64,000 nucleotides of DNA from assembly GCA_022747635.1 (NCBI GenBank), contig JAKTNV010000007.1:11807997-11871996 (forward strand). Reading direction: 5' to 3'. Below the pieces are notes generated by a model. It searched no databases. It saw only the letters and a program-made list of their open reading frames with translations, and was not told the DNA's origin. Of the stretch, positions 56,929 to 64,000 are shown piece after piece (position 1 is the first letter of the stretch; the number at the start of each line of letters is the position of its first letter). A program made the translations under genes and the position numbers. This DNA is from Hetaerina americana. Its lineage: Eukaryota; Arthropoda; Insecta; Odonata; Calopterygidae.

Positions 56929-57209
56929 TTACTCAAAAATGTTTTCAATCCCTATACTTTTCACCTCTTCAGCCATTACGGTTTGAACTGGAAACCAATA
57001 TTCTTCTATTATCTCTCCCTTCCTCTGCAAGATGAATATCTTCAGGATATAGGCAGGATTAAAAGTTTCAGTTTCATCCACTTTTAAAATAAATCTTCCA
57101 ATGTTTTCAGTCAAGTGGGTTATCATTTTGAGAGTTTGAAATAAAATAAGAACAGGAAGAGTTATACAATTGCAGTCATATATTTCAACAACAAAGTCAA
57201 CTACAAAAA
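56929..57209 (-). CDS. candidate terminal exon of an unknown gene
   Basis: The minus frame is open from 57213 to the stop at 56929 (95 codons including the stop). It reads like protein in its 3-prime two thirds: LTENIGRFILKVDETETF, NPAYILKIFILQRKGEII, EEYWFPVQTVMAEEVKSIGI and ENIFE at the stop. Possible acceptors are AAGCAG (exon from 57209), or TCTTGCAG inside, which would shorten it to about 32 codons. An ATTAAA polyadenylation variant lies about 45 bases after the stop. I do not recognise the family. Nothing further right supplies the preceding exon. Confidence 0.4.
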
Positions 57210-57213
57210 CTGC

Positions 57214-59139
57214 TTAACAAACTGTTATATGCAAATAACAAAAAAATACTCATTTAACAATTACTAACTCCTGCCACATGTTATCACAAGCATTCACAAG
57301 TGAGAGGATTTAAAATATTATAAAATTTGTAATTTCAAACTTGATGTTTGATTCGGAAAAAAATTAGCTTATGAAAATATCCCTAACCCCACATCAAATT
57401 TCATACAGAGTGTATTAAATCTAAGTTTCGACAAAGTACACAGAACATGTTTCGTTTCTTAAGTTCTACCCATCAGTCAATACATTAGTATATATATGCG
57501 TTTAACTAACCCTACATCATGGTGAATTAGGCATGTTTCAAAAGAAGTAAAAATATTATAAAAAAGTGAACTCATATTTCGTTACAACAATAAAAAAATC
57601 AAAATCGATGTGAAGGATGACTACCTATGATTAATATGACTCATAGAATCAGCTGATTACTATTCAATGAAACATCAGAAATTTTTCTAAAAACAAGATG
57701 TCAGATGTAACTGATTCTTTTGTCGGATGAAAGCAGGGATATGACTTGTAGAGAAGATATAGCATTCAATATCATGCTAAGTAGCTAATATTCACAGATA
57801 TACCAATCAACTAAAATGCCATGATATGTAGTATGGTATGCATTCAAATGGAAGACTTTTTGACATAGATTCCATAAAATATTTCAACATCACACACATT
57901 ATTCTCACCAGAATGTAACATTCAATCCTTTTTGCCATTAGAATTTTACATTCAACTCATTTGCCTGGCACAACCATTTATTACAATTAAATTAATATAA
58001 ATGATCCCAAAAATATCTTTAAAATACTCAAACAACTCACAGACCTTCAAATAGAGTGGACACTAGTTCAACAATTCAAATGCAACACCAAATCTGTAGC
58101 AACCTTTCATTGGCCAGTTAAGTTTTTCAGAGCTATTTCACTCCAGTTCGCTATCTTGCTCTGGAAATATAATGTTTTTACGTGGAGACCATACAAAACA
58201 AATAACCAACTAATGGCCAACCTAACTACAAGAAATCACATTGGGTAATTACCTCCAACAATTGGTGACAATTTAAAACCAACTTCTACATTCTGCTGAA
58301 TGGGGTTTAATCGGCAAAATATATAATTTTCAGACGGATGGAGAAGTTCATAATATGACTATCAACTCCATGAGCTCAGCTCTGACATGTTATGAAAGGT
58401 CATCCTTTGAAACTTTAAGGTACCAAATTCTGAGATTTCAGAGAGGGCCACAACACATGCCCCCAGTTGAAGCAATGATAATGCTATTACAGTATGAACA
58501 ATACTTAACAAAATTCATGTTTATTCATGTAAGCACATTATTATCTGACAGTGCGAGAGAGATGATGGATTGAGAAGGATAGCACAGCTAATTAAAACCT
58601 TGAAAATAATTTCCAAAGTTGACTGATGACTGGGGAAATTTTTGAGTCACAATAGGGCATTTCAGCAGTAGAAGAGTACACACATTGCAAACACGAGCAT
58701 TTATATGCAATGAAGGTTTAAGAGTGAACGACAAAAAATTGGGGCATTTTAAAATTATGAGAAAAGCTTACACTATTAGCCATTATTCTAATGCAAATAT
58801 AAGCTCATCTGACATAACCTGAGTGAAAATACAACAAATAGATGTGACTTCAAGTAAAGAGTCCAATTTAGCCATCATTATATTTCCTTGACAGGGATTT
58901 GAACCACGGATCTTCAACTTGAATAACATTCCAGGATAGTGCACTACCACATTGGTATGCATCTTGCTTTGAATCAATTAAAAAAATGAGCGTTCAAGGA
59001 GGCGATTATTATAACAGAAACTTACGTAATGACATTTGTTTACATTTCACTGATTTCATGACAGCATTTCATGAATATCAGCAAATGAGATTTCTATTCC
59101 CGCTACAGATAAGCACCAACCAAACCACAGTATTCAACC
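57214..59139. other. CpG-poor sequence without recognised gene
   Basis: A minus-strand tRNA-like scrap lies at about 58885-58970 (CCGTGGTTCAAATCCCTG in minus sense). No exon is supported. Confidence 0.35.
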
Positions 59140-59340
59140 TGAGGACTGGTTTGATAGGTGAGGGTAGATCTCACCTAGTTCCAAGCCCAAGGATGCTAGA
59201 AATTCACTCATTAGTAGGTTAGGGGGGGGCAGTTCCTTTCCCTATGCCCCCTATGGTAGCCAGCAGCATGCCTGGGAATCAAACCCACAATCTCTGGTTA
59301 GTAGCCCAGCATTCTACCCTCTGGACCACCATATTCCCAC
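59140..59340 (-). mobile_element. SINE family B, minus-strand copy
   Basis: Minus sense: GGTCCAGAGGGTAGAATGCT (A box), GTGGGTTTGATTCCCAGG (B box), the body GGGAAAGGAACTGCCCCCCC and the end CCTATCAAAC. Confidence 0.78.
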
Positions 59341-61719
59341 AACAACTACCAATTTGATAATTACTTCCTTATCAGGAAATTTGTGCTGACCATTTCAAGA
59401 AAAATTCTAGCTTACCAAGATGGATGCAATGATTTCTAACAAATTCCATCTATTCAGACCTAATCACCATGCATGTATTGCATTCATGCAGATATTTTTA
59501 ATACTTTTGATAAAAAATTGTACAGTATGTAAGGTGGCCTCATGCATCAAACAAAAACATGAACACATTTCTAGCAAGTATTTTGGGTGTCATATGATTG
59601 GATTCTAATTCCCAACTGACTACTATGTTTATCAAGTAAATCATTTTGAATGCGCTATAATTGTTTCATTAAGTACCCAGAGGGTTGCACATGAGTGTAC
59701 CCATCATAGAGTTAAAGTGCATACATAATGGATGAGAAAATTATGCATACTGGATAACAAAGGAACTAAAATTTATGGAATACTCAATTTATTTATTATT
59801 GAAGAATGAGGATCTCTGACGAAATCCTGAGCACAAAATTTAGGAAATGATAAGTACATACATGTACTTTTTATGATAATTTTTATTACTGCCTATATTT
59901 TTAGTGATAACCAACTTAAAATGCAGCAATCAAAGAACCAGTTACAAAATGCCCAATCATATCTGTGCACACATGTTATGAAGAGAAATATAACTTCATT
60001 TATGCCTTCATTTATGGTTGACCACATAAGGTACAAAATTACTTTTAAAAATCTAATTCGCAATATACTTTTACAGCAGTACATATCAAAATATTAGTGA
60101 AAAATATCGTAACGTACATGCAATGCTCTTATATGAAACTGAGAGTTATGAAAACCCCATCTGAATTTACCTGTGGATAGAAACCAAACATGCATAATCC
60201 CTTACACAAAGTCTCTTTTGAGGAAGTTATCTGTCTGATCATTACTCAGATGTGCTTATATGATTTTATTTATGATCTTGACAGTGAAATGGCAAGGGGT
60301 AAGTGGCAAGACCATACGCTATGCGCAATTGGTACCTTATAGGTACTTATGTAACTTTTTTCTGGTCCCCAAGATAATGTATAACTTACATTTAGCAGCA
60401 GTAGTAGGACACTCCACTACACATATAAGCAGACATGATTGAAACTTTGTACTGAAACTGTTCTAAATGTAGGTCTTACTAACAACACATTTAACACTAT
60501 AACTTGGGAGCAGTTAGGAGAAGCCATACTCAAGCATTATCATCATCAATCCATTAATCATGACATATAAGAAAGGAACTAAATTGACATGATTAATTCC
60601 TTAAAAAGGTGAGTTCAGTTACACATCATGTCTCATAAATGCAAGACAATGAAAACAGGCTAGAAAAACATATGTTAAGAAATCATGCTATAGAATCTTG
60701 AAGGAAGAATTTCATCAAAAAGATAAATGGCAAAAGATACTCTTCAGATACAATGTGCTTATTACATTTAAGGTTGCTTCTCCAGAGGAAAAGATCATCA
60801 CAATACTATTACAGAGGACATCCAGAAAGAGTAACTCACTAACAACAAAAAACAAACACCACTCCATCAAAATGGTAACACAGATGTTTAGGTCCCCACC
60901 ATTACACGGCAAAATGGATCTAATCAGGATATTATTTACCTTTCCTCACTTAGATACTTTTAACCACACTATTTCAAGCAGAGGAGCAACATTTATTACG
61001 GAGATGAAATCATATATTAGGATATGAGAGCATTGGGTAAATAAAATAGACAATAACATGGACTCACTTTTTACCTATCACCAGCTATAATTATAAAATA
61101 ACTCTTAATATCCAAATATGGCCAAGTTTGATCCCTGGCTGAATAACTGAATGAAGAGTTAATCTACAAACATATCTGAAAGTATATACCGATTAAAAGA
61201 TATTTACTGTTTTTGCAAACTATTATATTACAAAAGATAGTTTGTGAAAGCTATTTTATTTGAATATCTTGACTCGGTATCATATGCAGTATGGTACGGA
61301 GTCATGGTCACAGCTTTATCTAAATTGGGAGGCGGAAGCCATGGAATGGTATGCTTGTTTTTATAAAAATTGTCCTTCAAGCTGTAATAAAGCAGAATTT
61401 ATGCTCCATTTTCCATCAATGTATTTCCCTTATCTTATTTTCATGAAAACTGAGAGACTTGAGATGAATGAACCAGGTACGTACGCCAGCCAGCCAGCCA
61501 GGTACGAACCAGGTACACATATAATTCTAATATCAAAAGCCCACGATTACAACACCATGAGATGTTCTAGCATTGCAATGTTGATGGAGATTAATAAAAT
61601 ACATGGAAAGTACAATTTTATCATAGCATTATGCGACACAGTTTCAATAGCCATCAAGTCAGACATAGAACTTCACTCATTATCATATGGTTTACCATTG
61701 CCATTAATATGGTATGAAG
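59341..61719. other. CpG-poor sequence without recognised gene
   Basis: It contains the longest open frame of the window (61260-61724, 154 codons, plus), which I could not assign and which runs up to the LINE remnant. Confidence 0.3.
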
Positions 61720-62345
61720 ACTAATCTGAAGAAAACCAAGAGATTTTCAAGGAGTAGGGAGGCTAAGTTACACATTAAAGAAGGATGGAATAAGAAAGAG
61801 CAGTTCACATGATCAGGCATTATTTTTGAGGAAATTGAGCTAAGTATAAGGGAAATTAAGAGAAAAATCATATTGATAAAAGAAACATTCGCACAAAAAG
61901 GAACTCATGACAGGTATGCCAAGCACAGAAGAAATAAAAAGGTTAGCAAAAATTTTAGAATGGAACATTACACTGTATCGATCTGACCTAGTCTTCACAG
62001 TAAGAGGATGAGCCTAGTTCAAGGGCTTTTGAGATGTGAGGGTGGAGAATAATGAAGATAGTATACTGAGTGAACAGGAGGACTAACAATGTTTTATATG
62101 TGGTGGGAGAAGAGAAGAAGCTGCTAGGTGAAATATAAAGAAGGGAGAAAATGTGGCTGGAGAAAATACTGAGAGATGATGAGATATTGAAGGCAAAAAT
62201 ATAAGGGTGAATGTTAAGTGATCAGAGTAAACGAAGGAAGCAAAGAAGCATTTTGAAGAGCAACACAGTTAGGCAGAAGGTATAAGAGCCTGGCAAAGGA
62301 AAGAACAAAGGGCAAACAAGTTCATGTGATGAACAGCATTAAATA
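61720..62345 (+). mobile_element. RTE-like LINE, decayed middle and end
   Basis: Plus-strand pieces: GMKTNLKKTKRFSRSREAKL, then IIFEEIELSIREIKRKI, VGEEKKLLGEI and WLEKILRDDEILK. The order matches the thumb and C-terminal part of RTE-type proteins. Many stops make it dead. Confidence 0.65.
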
Positions 62346-64000
62346 GTTGTTATATACCATCTAAACAAGATCCCTATTAAACCAACACTAGAAAAAAATA
62401 TTTTTTCACACATTCTCACATTAAGAGCAAATTCCTGCATTCACCAATATATATAGGACAAAGTGAAATAAAACAAAATCCAAATAGAACGGGAAAATTT
62501 AGAAAAACACACAAATGAGAAATATGGACATTAAAGCTTCAAAAAGACTAATGATTAAAACTGTAGCGAAGGCTTCCATGATACGTAAATTCTGAATGCT
62601 GCATTATCTCAGTTTCATCGAAATTGCTTCCGTTTTGACAACAGTTTCAATAGTGTCTCAGGTTGAAATGATGCTAGCTGAAACACTGTCAAAACTGTTA
62701 CCAAATCAAAACAAACTAATGTGGTGAAACCCACAATAAGGTATCCTTTGTAATTAAAAGGCTTGTCATTCCTGAAGGTACTTAATAAATTATCACATGT
62801 ATTATTTCCGCAATAGATAATTAAACCTTGGGGGATCCATATTCAGATATCATGACAGTTGAATAAAAAGATATTAAGAATATTACTCAGTGACACTGTC
62901 ATCTAGCGAAAAATATTTTAAATTAAAAAACAGCAAGGTGAAAGAATTAACATAGGTAATTTTTAGCTTCCAAAATAAACAATTCATACTAAGTGCTGGA
63001 CCAACATTGGGCATTATGAAATACACAACATATCTTTGATGTGGTTAAGGGAATAAAAAATTCTGAGAAACCTTCTCAATGCCCAAAAACAGTGAACTAC
63101 CATCACTAAAATTGGCAAGATAAGATTTTAGCCCTCAATACATCTTGCAAATGCATCCATTTTATTCTCATAAGCCTGCTTTATTGCAACTGCAGATGGA
63201 ACCCATTTCGGAAAACAGCTTTCTGATGTTTAATCTGAAAACCAGTAACTCCTTCAGGCAAGAATTTAGCCTGAGCTTAAATTACGCCATGCTGTCACCG
63301 AAAATTGAGCATTCTCTCAAATCTATGAGAATTACATTCTGAAGAGATCTGAAATTAAATGTTCCAGAGAATTTTGTACCAGCAATTTTGACGGCTACAC
63401 TTTATATTTCTTTAGAGGAGATACTATGTGGCAGAAGTAACACGTAAACAGGAGAAATATATCACTGATTCAATTGGTCCTTTTTTACATTAATATTTAG
63501 TGATTGTGAGACTGTTACACTAAACACAGGTAGAAGGATAATCCTGCATGGATGGACATCAACCATATGTGTAGTTACTTAAATAAGATGGAATGATTCA
63601 ATTAATACATTAGGTAACCAGTGATTATGCCGTGCATGAAAAATTTTCAAAAGGAGACCATGCTTCTAATTTTCTGTATTAAAATCCCCTTTGAACGGAA
63701 GCCTTTAAATAAAAAAATATTAGAAATATGGAGTTTTCTTTTAGAGTTTCAGAAGTAACATTATTTAAAAGTATCTTTTTCCTCTCTTCTATAAAGTGGT
63801 GGACAAACTGGATTTAAAACAATTCATACGCAAATATGAATAGGATTAACAGTCCGATCATTTAGATCACAAATTAAAGATTAGGTAGCTGTTCAAATAT
63901 ACATTGCAGGCAAGAGCAGCTTTTTAAACAACTGCCAATGAGCTCTCATGCAGAGAAGTTTTCTGGTGACAGGTATTTCATAAGCTACCTTAAAATGGTA
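62346..64000. other. unassigned CpG-poor sequence
   Basis: No gene or repeat recognised up to the window end. Confidence 0.35.

Noticed and set aside
61260..61724. 154-codon plus-strand open frame, the longest in the window
   Set aside because: No recognisable motif, odd SQPARYEPGT stretch from a CCAG tandem run, and it runs straight into a LINE remnant; too weak to call a gene.

Overview
The window is a stretch of an animal nuclear genome, almost certainly an arthropod and most likely an insect. The genes have short exons with GT-AG introns. There is a neuropeptide/growth-factor gene of the PTTH/trunk family, and the background is AT-rich and loaded with mariner, SINE, non-LTR and Penelope-type repeats. 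I cannot name the order or species.

Four genes are supported. From about 26.9 kb leftwards runs RCC2 (minus strand; eight coding exons, the last about 50 codons not found). Head to head with it starts ZC3H10 (plus strand, four coding exons, 27.4-34.3 kb, complete). Tail to tail with ZC3H10 lies DCAKD (minus strand, four coding exons, 34.9-38.9 kb, complete, with a possible extra 5-prime exon at 43.1 kb). At 44.1-49.6 kb (minus strand) is a two-exon secreted cystine-knot hormone of the PTTH/trunk family. Further right no gene is firmly recognised. A 95-codon open frame at 56.9-57.2 kb (minus) looks like a terminal exon, and 55-64 kb is CpG-poor like the RCC2 gene body.

The repeat layer has several parts: an internally rearranged mariner at 0.4-1.4 kb; inverted-repeat elements at 2.1-2.7, 3.3-3.5 and 31.2-31.4 kb; a tRNA-derived SINE family with target-site duplications and a trinucleotide tail; a second SINE family in both orientations; 5-prime-truncated CR1/jockey-like LINE copies; decayed RTE-like LINE copies; a GC-rich LTR-like block; and a long TA microsatellite.

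The most interesting signal is a set of hammerhead-ribozyme-like motifs inside the inverted-repeat elements. Three independent loops share the conserved core strings, the same single extra base before stem II, a stem II whose sequence differs but still pairs, and a tiny self-complementary stem III. That pattern suggests self-cleaving RNAs that work as dimers, of the kind linked to Penelope-like retroelements.

RCC2, ZC3H10 and DCAKD are conserved housekeeping-type genes with no evident shared pathway. Their close packing (shared promoter region, facing 3-prime ends) is the main relationship between them. All exon borders come from reading frame, splice consensus and remembered family structure; nothing was aligned by computer.
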